Shown here: positions 1-7,078 of the stretch, piece after piece
Layout of the letters: the number at the start of each line of letters is the position of its first letter
How positions within the stretch are numbered: the first letter of the stretch is position 1
Assembly: GCA_013824055.1 (NCBI GenBank)
Contig: PNNE01000171.1
Location: 1 to 8,198 of the forward strand
DNA: 8,198 nucleotides
Direction: 5' to 3'
Source of the DNA: Rhodobacter sp.
GTDB lineage: Bacteria > Pseudomonadota > Alphaproteobacteria > Rhodobacterales > Rhodobacteraceae
Program-made: the position numbers and the translations under genes
Notes under the pieces: model-generated
The model's database searches: none
Seen by the model: the letters and a program-made list of their open reading frames with translations, nothing else
Told to the model about the DNA's origin: nothing

Positions 1-1452
1 TTGTTCGGCGGCTGAATTCACGACAGCGGCCGAGGTGAGACGCCAGCGCCGCATGGAGGCTGCGAGGTTGGTGGCGGCCAGTGTGGGGTGCGAGACAGTG
101 CCGACGTTGGTGATCGGCAGACCCTCGGTCGTGATCGTGGTCGTGATCGACGGCGACCAATTGGCGATGCGGTTGACACCAAAATGCGGCTGCAAAGGGA
201 AGTCCCGACCGGAGGGGCGCATCACATCGATCCACGGCGCCCCGGCGCGGTTGCGCGCGTAAACCGATGCCTTGCCAATGGGCGGAGGGGTGGGGGCGGC
301 GTTCAGCCCCGGCAGGACGGTGGGCTGCGGCAGTTCCACCTGGCCATTGGTGCGATCCACCACGATGGCATCGAAGAACGTCGACCCGTTCGGGCTGACC
401 TTGAAGCTGAAGTTGTCGTTGCCCAGAAGGCCGATCAGGGCACGAGCAGAAAACCCGGTCTTGAAGGCGAAGGCCGCATCATTCCCGGCCGCTGCCTTGT
501 TGACGGTGACCTCGATCCCGGCGCCAGCGTTGTTCAGCAGCACAGCTGGGGTGTTCATCGACAGACGGTTGAAGCTGTCGGCGGTAGCCCCACCGAGTCC
601 GAGCAGCTGGGCCGTCAGGTTGGCCTGCGGCATCCCGACCTGCGTCACAGCATTGGCGAAGGTGACCGTAGGTGTGTTCACGACCGTGGTTCCACCAGCC
701 CCAGCCGAGGCGGACCCGATGTTGATGACCGTCGTTGACCCTGCAGCCCCTCCCGTCCCGAGGTTCAGGGTCTTGGTCACGCCGGAAGGGTTGACCCCGA
801 TGCCCATCCCATAGGTTGCAGCGGTGATGGCCGTGCCGATCGAGGCCGCCGCAGCGGAAACCGTGACGGTTCCCGAAGCGGTCAGCGTGCCAGTGATCGA
901 CACGGCGCCCGACGCGGTCAGTGAACCAGAGAAGGTCTTGTTGCCGGTAAACGTCTGGGTGCCTGCGAGGATTGCCAGTTCCGACGATGTGTTCGGCAAC
1001 GCGAAGGTTCGGGTCGTGCCGGTGGTGATGCCCGAGAGGGAGAACAGCGCCTTCCTGGTCGGGTCGGCATCATTCACCAGGCTGAAGATGGCATCCGACA
1101 CATCCACCGGTTCGCCGACCAAATCCCAGGACGTGCCGTTCCAGACGACAAGGGCGGCTTCATCGGCGATCCATGCCAGCCATCCCGGGCGGGGCACCAG
1201 ACGCATCCAGACGCCATCGATCCAGAAAGCCACATTCAGATCCCAACCTGCCCAGAGGCCGGTGGCGCTGGAAGCCACGAGATAACGGTCGCCGTCGGCC
1301 GGGCTGGCGGGCGGGGCGGTCAGATCTCGATCCAGCACTGAAAGCTGCACCATCGCGTCCAGGAGCCGCAGCGCTTCATTGTGGGTGACGTGTTTTTGCG
1401 CCTGCGATGCAAGGATATAAGGCAGCAGGAGATGGGTGGTGATGTCAGACAT
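1..1452 (-). CDS. DUF2793 domain tail-fibre-like protein (partial, C-terminus outside window)
   Basis: I translated this from the reverse complement: 484 codons without a stop, open at the window edge. The ATG at 1452 lies 10 bases after the TIM-barrel gene's TGA and follows AGCAGGA, a closely spaced ribosome binding site. Residues 1-112 are a clear DUF2793 domain (LPYILASQAQKHVTHNEALR at 10-29, DGDRYLVA at 53-60, GLWAGW at 65-70, WNGTSWDLV at 104-112). A thin Gly/Ser/Thr/Ala-rich stalk follows at about 130-265, including TQTFTGNKTFSG (165-176) and two near-identical 12-residue units. Then come mixed beta-type segments (about 266-385) and a distinct C-terminal part from about 388 (PTPPPIGKASVYARNRAGAPW). 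This layout fits a fibre or tip-attached adhesin, with an N-terminal anchor, a stalk and a distal binding part. The receptor is unknown and the role is inferred from position and composition. Confidence 0.85.
   Translation of the reverse strand, partial: MSDITTHLLLPYILASQAQKHVTHNEALRLLDAMVQLSVLDRDLTAPPASPADGDRYLVASSATGLWAGWDLNVAFWIDGVWMRLVPRPGWLAWIADEAALVVWNGTSWDLVGEPVDVSDAIFSLVNDADPTRKALFSLSGITTGTTRTFALPNTSSELAILAGTQTFTGNKTFSGSLTASGAVSITGTLTASGTVTVSAAAASIGTAITAATYGMGIGVNPSGVTKTLNLGTGGAAGSTTVINIGSASAGAGGTTVVNTPTVTFANAVTQVGMPQANLTAQLLGLGGATADSFNRLSMNTPAVLLNNAGAGIEVTVNKAAAGNDAAFAFKTGFSARALIGLLGNDNFSFKVSPNGSTFFDAIVVDRTNGQVELPQPTVLPGLNAAPTPPPIGKASVYARNRAGAPWIDVMRPSGRDFPLQPHFGVNRIANWSPSITTTITTEGLPITNVGTVSHPTLAATNLAASMRRWRLTSAAVVNSAAEQ
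856..927 (-). repeat. Tandem 36-base repeat in the fibre stalk
   Basis: Two adjacent 12-codon units encode GSLTASGAVSIT (residues 176-187) and GTLTASGTVTVS (188-199) of the DUF2793 protein. Eight of twelve residues are identical and the others are conservative. The preceding TFTGNKTF segment looks like a more diverged relative. Such short hydrophobic/polar alternating repeats are typical of beta-structured fibre stalks. The DNA copies have diverged, so the repeat is old or is held by protein-level selection. Confidence 0.6.
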
Positions 1453-1462
1453 GTTCCTGCTT

Positions 1463-4400
1463 TCAGAAGCTGAGTGTGACGGATCGCCCAGCGCCCCGGC
1501 CGATCAGGGCCGAAAGCTGGAAGATGCGGATGGTGAGGGATTGGCCAGGGCCGAGGGGCGCGCCCCAATCGGCGGTCTGCTGGGCGGCGGCGTAGAGGAC
1601 GCTGGTCGTGGCAACTTGTAAGGTTCTCTTACGAGTTGCCCCGTCGAGGATCTCCACCTCATAGGCTTCACTGTCCTCGGCCAGCGGCACATCGCCCGCG
1701 CCCCAGGTGTCAGCGGCAAGGGATCGCGACCGGCGCGTCCATCGGATCGTCAGATCGCCGGGATTGCGTGCCGTGCGCCAAGGCTGTTCGACATGCGCGA
1801 CAGAGAATGGCCGCAACCCAGCGCCCTCGGGCGTGAAGGTGGTGGCGACAAAGGTCTCGTCGCTGGCTGGTTTTGATGCAGGACCGGTCCGCCAACTCCG
1901 AGGTAGACCCAGATCGGCTTCGGAAATCGGCAACGATGCCACGGCAGTGTCGAGAACCACGACGCGTGCGCCGGTCGGCACCATGCTGACCATCGCCCCT
2001 TCTGTCCCTCGCTGGCCCCGAAGCAGTCGTGTCAGCCGGTACCGTCCCGGCGCGATCAGTTCGGCTGCGCCCGCCTGGATGATCTCCCACTGCCCAGCGG
2101 CGGCCTCAATGGCCAGCGCATTGGCCCCGCCGAGCAGGGTGATATCCGTGACGCTTTCCAATGTGCCGGAATAGAGATCGACGACCAGCGCATTGCCCAG
2201 ATCAAAGCGCGCGACTGGACCGGCGAAGAAATCCGCTGCCAGCACGCCCAGCCGTGCCCGGGTGCCAAAGGTGGTCAGCAGGGCAAAGCCATCGGTTGCG
2301 GCGCTGCGGTAGACGGCGATCTCGCCCGGCCACGGCTTGGTATGGGCCGCGACCATGGGGCGATGGGCAGGCTGATCCTCGCGCAGCTGCGGCAGGTCCA
2401 GCAGAACGATGTCGGGCGCGCCAAACACCGTGGGCGTTGAGAGCGTGGCGGGTCGTGGTTCGCCGGGTGGCAGGTCATAGACCGCCCGGTCCTGGCGCAC
2501 GGCGTCGACGCTGCGCAGGTCGGAGTCGGCGATGGACACCAGCCGCATTTCCGTCAGGCGGCCATCGTGGTCGAGCAGGATGACGTCGCAAGGATCCAGT
2601 GCCAGTCGCGAGGGCGGCAAGCGAAACACCGCACTTTCGCGCCCCACCCAAGCTTCCATCAGCGCGCGGCGGCAGCGGCGTTCAGCCTCTTCGGGCGGGA
2701 TCGCCATTGGGAACGACTCGGACGCGATGCGGGTGGTGTCGACGGTGATGCGCCGCGCTTCGACCTGTGCCGCGTCGTAGTCCTCGTCGGCGCGGGCGAC
2801 CTGCCACTTCAGGGCCTGCGGCAGTTCGGTTTCCTGCGCCCGGGTAAGTTCCATCACGTCGCCCTGCGCCGAGGCTGGGGCGACCATGCTGTCGGGCGTG
2901 ATGGTCAGACCGGCAATGCGGCCGCGCATCAGGAAGCGGATGCGGCCCTCGCTCTCCACAGCATCGAAACCGAAATGCCGCGCCAGCGTGGAAATCGAGG
3001 CGCGCGGGGCCTCCAGCGCAGAGATCACATAGCCCTCGACAGCGCCCCAGAGGCCGGAAACGTCGATCAGGGGTTCCGGCATTCCAGCGCGCAGGCAGAG
3101 GTGGCGCACCAGAGCCGCCAGCGACACGGCCCCCAGCCGCCCGGTCAGCCAGTGGCCTAGACGCCAGTTCGGGCCATCGGTCCAGACGTCAGTCAGTTCG
3201 GGGAAAAATGGATAGGGCCGTGCGTCCCAGGTCCAGGCGGCGCATTCGGGCACATGGACCATGCGATTGCCGTAGACCGAGGACACCGGGTTGTTCGCCG
3301 ACGTGCCCCAGAATAGAAAACTGGCTTCCAGATAGGCCCGCTGGATCGCATCGTCGCGCCACCCGCGCGAGAAGTAGGGCGTGAAACTTTCAGACGATTT
3401 CGGGTCGAAGAACACATTCGGCTGGTTGGTCCCGCGGTCAATTGCCGGGCACCCCAGCTCCGTAAACCAGATCGGCTTTGACTGCGGCACCCACGCGGTT
3501 GGCGTGCCGCTCTCCACCCCACCGGGTCGGTTGAAGTGCGGGTTTTGCCACCAGGCGCGCAGATCCTTGAAGCGGAAGACCCAAGGCTTCGCGGCCGCAC
3601 CATCGGTGATCGGCGTGCGGTTCTGCGTGGTTCGATCAAGGGCGCTGGCATAGAACCAGTCGAAGCCTTCGCCGCCCGCGATGTTGGATTGCAGATACGT
3701 CCGGTCATAGATCGCAGGCGCCAGCGCGGCGTCAGCGTGATCGAACCCGTCGCGCCAATCGGACAGCGGCATGTAGTTATCTATGCCGATGAAGTTGATG
3801 TTGGCGTCCGACCAGAGCGGGTCGAGGTGGAAATACACGTCGCCCGACCCATCGGCAGGATGGTGACCGAAGTATTCCGACCAGTCGGCGGCATAGCCGA
3901 TCTTGGGCCCAGCGCCGAAGATTGCACGCACATCGGCGGCGAGCGCCTTGAAGGCGGTGACCGCAGGATAGGTGCTCGCGCCCGAGCGGATCGTGGTCAG
4001 GCCGGGCATTTCTGAACCGATCAGGAAGGCATCGACGCCGCCTGCCGCTTTGCACAGATGGGCGTAGTGCAGGATCATCCGGCGCAGGGACCATTCACCG
4101 ACCGGGCCGGTCCAGCTGACAGTGGTGCCGGAAACGCTGAAGTTGGCGGGCGTCGCCGTTCCGAACAGCGCCCATACTTGCGTGGCGGCAGTGGCGGTTT
4201 TATCCACCGATCCTGCAAAACCCGCAGCCGGAGAACAGGTGATGCGCCCGCGCCAGGGGAAAGTCGGCTGGCCAGAGGTGGCGGCATTGGCGCTGTAGGG
4301 GTTTGGCTTGGTGTTCCCGAGCGGCACGTCCAGCAGCAGGAAGGGATAGAAAGTCACCCGCAACCCGCGTGCCCTCATCTCCTGGATCGCCTGCACCACC

Positions 4401-5434
4401 GCGAAGTCGGCCGGGGTGCCGCCATAGACGGGACGGTCCTCGGCGTCGCGACTGACCAGAAACGCACTTGCACGGCTGACGCCGTTCACGACCCAAGCCG
4501 ACGGTGTCGTGGTCTTGGTGTCCACCTCGACGCCCGGCCGTACCTTGCAGTTCCCGGCCCGCAGGTCGTCGCCGAACCAGGCGACCACCAGGCTGACGCT
4601 TTCCACCGCGGGGGCCAGGGAATGCAGCCGGTCCAGCGCCACCACGATGTCGGCGGTGTCGGTGATTGCATTCAGGTTCTCAGCCACCGTCGCGCCACCC
4701 GAACCGGTAGTTTTCTTGACTGGCGCGGTCGCATAGGTGAATTCGCCCGAAGCCGGGATCATCGTGACCGCCTCGACCAGTCCTTCGGCGGTGTCGGGAT
4801 CCGCCAGCGGGCGGAACACCTCAAAGCTGATCTGCGGCAAGCGGTTGCCGAAGGCGCTGAGGTCCAGTTCTTCGAAGACCACATAAGCGGTGCCGCGATA
4901 GGCGGGGGTGCTGGCTGCGCCCATCTTGGCAGAGATGAATGGGTCCGGGCCTTGAACCTCGTTGCCCGGATACCAGCGCCAGGTGACCCCGGTCATATCC
5001 ATCGGCTTGCCGTCGGCCCAGACGCGGCCAATGCCGGTGATCTCGCCCTCGCACAGCGCGACTGCGAAGCTGGCGAAGTAGAGGTATTCGGTCGTCGTGA
5101 CCTTGGGCTTGCTGCCCTTGCCGCCGCCCTGGCTGGTGGTGTTGACCTCTTCGCGGAAGTCAGTGGCCCAGATGATGTTGCCGCCGATCCGCATCCGACC
5201 GAACAGGCGCGGGATCACCGCGCCTTCGGTCGAGGAGGTGATGCGCAGGCTGTCCAGCCGCGCGCCCTCGATGCGCTGAGCCGGGGCGAGGGACGACACG
5301 ATCCAGTTGTCGACCACAGAGCCAATGGTCGAGCCGATGAAGCCACCGATGGCCGCGCCGGAAAAGCCGAGGATGGCCCCGCCAAACGCGCCGCCAATCG
5401 CGGAGCCGACGGCACCGAGAACCAAAGTTGCCAT
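1463..5434 (-). CDS. Giant baseplate/host-specificity protein with GTA TIM-barrel domain (RcGTA g15-like)
   Basis: This encodes 1323 residues, close to the roughly 1300 of the RcGTA g15 product (Rcc01698, 'megatron'), which forms the tip of the tail. Visible layout: a glycine-rich hydrophobic N-terminus (about 3-48), then hub-like beta-rich domains to about 440. A GTA TIM-barrel-like domain follows at about 445-760. Next is a Phage-tail_3-like region (about 790-960) and a C-terminal region (about 1000-1200) with LTRLLRGQRGTEGAM at 1134-1148. The end, about 1205-1320, looks like a fibronectin-III-type fold. Inside the barrel, GSEMPGL (E475), FIGIDNYMPLSDW (548-560) and KPIWFTELGC (E659) resemble strand ends of clan GH-A glycosidases, so carbohydrate cleavage is plausible but unproven. 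No strong Shine-Dalgarno precedes the ATG at 5434; coupling to the peptidase stop 10 bases upstream is likely. The reading frame is intact. Confidence 0.94.
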   Translation of the reverse strand: MATLVLGAVGSAIGGAFGGAILGFSGAAIGGFIGSTIGSVVDNWIVSSLAPAQRIEGARLDSLRITSSTEGAVIPRLFGRMRIGGNIIWATDFREEVNTTSQGGGKGSKPKVTTTEYLYFASFAVALCEGEITGIGRVWADGKPMDMTGVTWRWYPGNEVQGPDPFISAKMGAASTPAYRGTAYVVFEELDLSAFGNRLPQISFEVFRPLADPDTAEGLVEAVTMIPASGEFTYATAPVKKTTGSGGATVAENLNAITDTADIVVALDRLHSLAPAVESVSLVVAWFGDDLRAGNCKVRPGVEVDTKTTTPSAWVVNGVSRASAFLVSRDAEDRPVYGGTPADFAVVQAIQEMRARGLRVTFYPFLLLDVPLGNTKPNPYSANAATSGQPTFPWRGRITCSPAAGFAGSVDKTATAATQVWALFGTATPANFSVSGTTVSWTGPVGEWSLRRMILHYAHLCKAAGGVDAFLIGSEMPGLTTIRSGASTYPAVTAFKALAADVRAIFGAGPKIGYAADWSEYFGHHPADGSGDVYFHLDPLWSDANINFIGIDNYMPLSDWRDGFDHADAALAPAIYDRTYLQSNIAGGEGFDWFYASALDRTTQNRTPITDGAAAKPWVFRFKDLRAWWQNPHFNRPGGVESGTPTAWVPQSKPIWFTELGCPAIDRGTNQPNVFFDPKSSESFTPYFSRGWRDDAIQRAYLEASFLFWGTSANNPVSSVYGNRMVHVPECAAWTWDARPYPFFPELTDVWTDGPNWRLGHWLTGRLGAVSLAALVRHLCLRAGMPEPLIDVSGLWGAVEGYVISALEAPRASISTLARHFGFDAVESEGRIRFLMRGRIAGLTITPDSMVAPASAQGDVMELTRAQETELPQALKWQVARADEDYDAAQVEARRITVDTTRIASESFPMAIPPEEAERRCRRALMEAWVGRESAVFRLPPSRLALDPCDVILLDHDGRLTEMRLVSIADSDLRSVDAVRQDRAVYDLPPGEPRPATLSTPTVFGAPDIVLLDLPQLREDQPAHRPMVAAHTKPWPGEIAVYRSAATDGFALLTTFGTRARLGVLAADFFAGPVARFDLGNALVVDLYSGTLESVTDITLLGGANALAIEAAAGQWEIIQAGAAELIAPGRYRLTRLLRGQRGTEGAMVSMVPTGARVVVLDTAVASLPISEADLGLPRSWRTGPASKPASDETFVATTFTPEGAGLRPFSVAHVEQPWRTARNPGDLTIRWTRRSRSLAADTWGAGDVPLAEDSEAYEVEILDGATRKRTLQVATTSVLYAAAQQTADWGAPLGPGQSLTIRIFQLSALIGRGAGRSVTLSF

Positions 5435-5444
5435 GTGGGGGGTC

Positions 5445-5876
5445 TCAATCTCTGGGGAACAGGAAGGCGAAGGCGATCTTGCGCGCCCATGTCGGGGTCA
5501 GGACTTCTTCGACGACACCGAGGCGTTCACAGGCGTGGATGAAACGGTCGGGGGCGGTCAGGATCCCGACATGCTTGGCGATGGCGCGAGGGGCCATCCG
5601 GAACAGAACAAGCGTGCCGGGCCTGGCGTCAGAGGGCGTGATTTCTTGCATCATCTGGCGCGCGCCCTCCGCCAGCACCTCGCGCGGACCGGTCTCGCCC
5701 CAATCCCGGCTGTAAGGCGGGATCGGGAAAGGCTCGTCGCCGACTACCTCACGCCAGACACCGCGCGCCAGCCCAAGGCAATCGCAGCCGACCCCGCGCA
5801 GACTGGCTTGGTCGTGGTAGGGCGTGCCGAGCCAACTGCGGGCAGTGGCGATGACCACGGCGGGATCGGCGGTCAT
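5445..5876 (-). CDS. NlpC/P60 family phage cell-wall peptidase (TIGR02219-like, RcGTA g14-like)
   Basis: This encodes 143 residues, typical for the compact phage/GTA peptidase of this family. NlpC/P60 enzymes are cysteine peptidases that cut peptide stems of peptidoglycan; in a tail tip this probably opens the wall for DNA entry. The catalytic signature is intact: GCDCLGL around the nucleophile C33, AKHVGI with the general-base histidine H102, and H114 in the following strand as the likely third residue. WLGTPYHDQ (residues 15-23) is the usual N-terminal motif. No signal peptide is present, as expected for a particle-borne enzyme. I chose the ATG at 5876, which overlaps the hub stop (TGATG). 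A GTG at 5879, 8 bases after AAGGA, is an equally possible start and adds one residue. Ten bases separate its stop from the next gene. Confidence 0.94.
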   Translation of the reverse strand: MTADPAVVIATARSWLGTPYHDQASLRGVGCDCLGLARGVWREVVGDEPFPIPPYSRDWGETGPREVLAEGARQMMQEITPSDARPGTLVLFRMAPRAIAKHVGILTAPDRFIHACERLGVVEEVLTPTWARKIAFAFLFPRD

Positions 5877-6760
5877 CACAGCACGTTTCCTTCATGGCCG
5901 CCGTCCTGGCTGGCGTATCGCAGCACTGCGTCTTGACCCGGAATGTTGGGGAAGCCCCGGAAATTGGCGACATTCGCGAACTTCGCGCTGCAGGTGGCGA
6001 TGCGCTTGTCGCAGCCCGCACGCGCGACAAAGCTGTCGCCTTCGCCGACGGCACGCACCGGCGCTTCCAGCAGGGTCAAGATGGCGATGCTGCCATCCAG
6101 CCCATGCGCCAACACTTCAGTGATCCGCCCGGCATTTGCGCCGCTGGTCCAGGTCAAAGTGCCGGAGGTGAACCAGCCGGCGTCAAACCCGGACAGCCCC
6201 GACGCCATGAACGCACGGTCGCGCAGCAAATCGGTCACCAGGCCGGTGCCCTTGTAGATCGCGTTTTCCAGATCGATCCCGCAGCGCGCATCACCCAAGC
6301 GGGCATCGCATCCCGCCTGAAACGTCCGCCCAACCGTCTGGCCAAGCACATGCGCCAACGACCGGACTTCCGCAACAAATGCCATCCGTCCGCGCCGGAT
6401 CTGCCCGACCGCACCCCGGCGCAAGAGCACGCGCTGGCCGGTGTCGGTCCAATTGACCCGCCAGAGCTCAACCTCCGCATTGTCCCAGCGCCCGTCGAGG
6501 ATGTCAGTTTCCGTGATCCGGTCGGAAGTCAGCACACCGGTTGCGTCCTGTGCATCGACGGCCAGGTCGGAGCCAGCGCGGACTTCGGAGGCGGCGAAGC
6601 CACTCTCCGGCTCAAAGCCAGAGCCGTCGAAACTTAAGGCGCGGTCATGATCGGTGAAGCCCAGCGCCACGCCATCGCTGCGCGAAATCCGCCAGCACCA
6701 GGAGAGGGTGGTGGTGCCATCTTCCAGATGTTCCTGCAGTGCAGGGGAGAGAGCTTTCAT
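5876..6760 (-). CDS. DUF2163 / phage BR0599 family tail hub protein (RcGTA g13-like)
   Basis: This encodes 294 residues, the normal size for the RcGTA g13 hub family. The protein sits at the tail tip between the distal tail ring and the large TIM-barrel protein. The N-terminal DUF2163 domain spans about residues 5-160, with motifs such as LGFTDHDR (33-40), a beta-sheet core, and EVELWRVNW (96-104). The C-terminal BR0599 domain (about 195-285) ends in the characteristic CDKRIATCSAKFANVANFRG (250-269) and FPNIPGQD (270-277). Four cysteines stand out in two pairs, C151/C160 and C250/C257. Such cysteines are consistent with an iron-sulfur site of the kind established for the lambda tail-tip protein gpL; the cluster here is inferred. 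The start has an AAGGA ribosome binding site 6 bases upstream. The TGA stop overlaps the peptidase ATG by one base. Confidence 0.93.
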   Translation of the reverse strand: MKALSPALQEHLEDGTTTLSWCWRISRSDGVALGFTDHDRALSFDGSGFEPESGFAASEVRAGSDLAVDAQDATGVLTSDRITETDILDGRWDNAEVELWRVNWTDTGQRVLLRRGAVGQIRRGRMAFVAEVRSLAHVLGQTVGRTFQAGCDARLGDARCGIDLENAIYKGTGLVTDLLRDRAFMASGLSGFDAGWFTSGTLTWTSGANAGRITEVLAHGLDGSIAILTLLEAPVRAVGEGDSFVARAGCDKRIATCSAKFANVANFRGFPNIPGQDAVLRYASQDGGHEGNVL

Positions 6761-7074
6761 GTAATTTCCTTGATGTGTAGGACGCTGCGAGCCATCTTAA
6801 AACCGCAGCAAAGTGCTCGAGGTGGATGGAACGATGGCGCAGGATGTCTCGGAAGAAGCCGGAGCCGAGGGGGAGGCCGGGGCAGCGGGTCAACTTGATT
6901 GCAGCCATCTGGTTGTTGATGTCGTGCCGCTGAAAGCGTTTCTGGCCGCGTTGAAGGAAGGCACTCCGCCAAACAAGCGGCCGTTGATCTTGGTCCGTAC
7001 GCCTCCGCCTTCGACCGAGTAACAGATGCCCTGTCCTGTACCGGGGTGAGCCAAGGCCCAACAGACCAGTGTCC
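6761..7074. other. 314-base gap in the tail operon, coding status unresolved
   Basis: This is the only stretch of about 300 bases without a recognised gene. It separates the DUF2460 and DUF2163 genes. On the minus strand it holds the end of the 62-codon frame listed separately. It also holds a frame from ATG 6908 (protein start MAAIKLTRCPGLPLGSG) with about 80% G+C at third positions over its first 34 codons. That second frame would continue about 115 bases into the DUF2163 gene to 6645 and has no good ribosome binding site. On the plus strand there is a 69-codon frame at 6813-7022. I see no convincing hairpin terminator, promoter, tRNA or repeat. The 3' edge carries the ribosome binding site of the DUF2163 gene. 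Confidence 0.5.
6767..6771 (-). promoter_or_regulatory. Ribosome binding site for the DUF2163 gene
   Basis: AAGGA on the minus strand, 6 bases before the ATG at 6760. It fixes the start of the hub gene and shows that this gene can be initiated independently of whatever lies in the preceding gap. An ATG at 6795 opens a 12-codon frame whose stop overlaps the 6760 start as ATGA; it is too short to call a gene. Confidence 0.55.
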
Positions 7075-7078
7075 TCAT
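6890..7078 (-). CDS. Possible small hypothetical protein between DUF2460 and DUF2163 genes
   Basis: This is a 62-residue reading frame that I do not recognise. Two things support translation: its ATG overlaps the DUF2460 stop as ATGA, and a GGAG sits 8 bases upstream (7087-7090). Its predicted protein starts MRTLVCWALAHPGTGQG and has no signal peptide, membrane segment or known motif. Against it, codon statistics are mediocre: about 68% G+C at third positions over the first 40 codons, falling to about 57% over the last 23. From roughly 6958 downwards, the frame one base back (with an ATG at 6908) has the more gene-like pattern. The frame could be a real short tail-operon protein, the 5' part of a frameshifted gene, or chance. 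RcGTA has no recognised tail gene at this position, as I recall the cluster. Confidence 0.35.
   Translation of the reverse strand: MRTLVCWALAHPGTGQGICYSVEGGGVRTKINGRLFGGVPSFNAARNAFSGTTSTTRWLQSS

Noticed and set aside
88..1285. Plus-strand frames of 216, 180 and 153 codons near the left edge
   Set aside because: They mirror the DUF2793 protein on the other strand. Their Val/Pro/Ala-rich or Arg-rich compositions are antisense artefacts, while the minus strand gives a recognisable DUF2793 domain.
4058..5542. 494-codon open frame on the plus strand
   Set aside because: It is wholly antisense to the recognised TIM-barrel and peptidase genes; long antisense frames are expected in high-GC DNA, and the translation is Arg/Gly/His-rich with no family resemblance.
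6841..6885. G/C-rich partly self-complementary stretch as a possible terminator
   Set aside because: The complementarity is short and interrupted, and no T-run follows on either strand.
6757..6972. 71-codon minus-strand frame starting with TTG and ending in an ATGA overlap with DUF2163
   Set aside because: Rare start codon, proline/arginine-rich low-quality translation, and third positions that are not G+C enriched.
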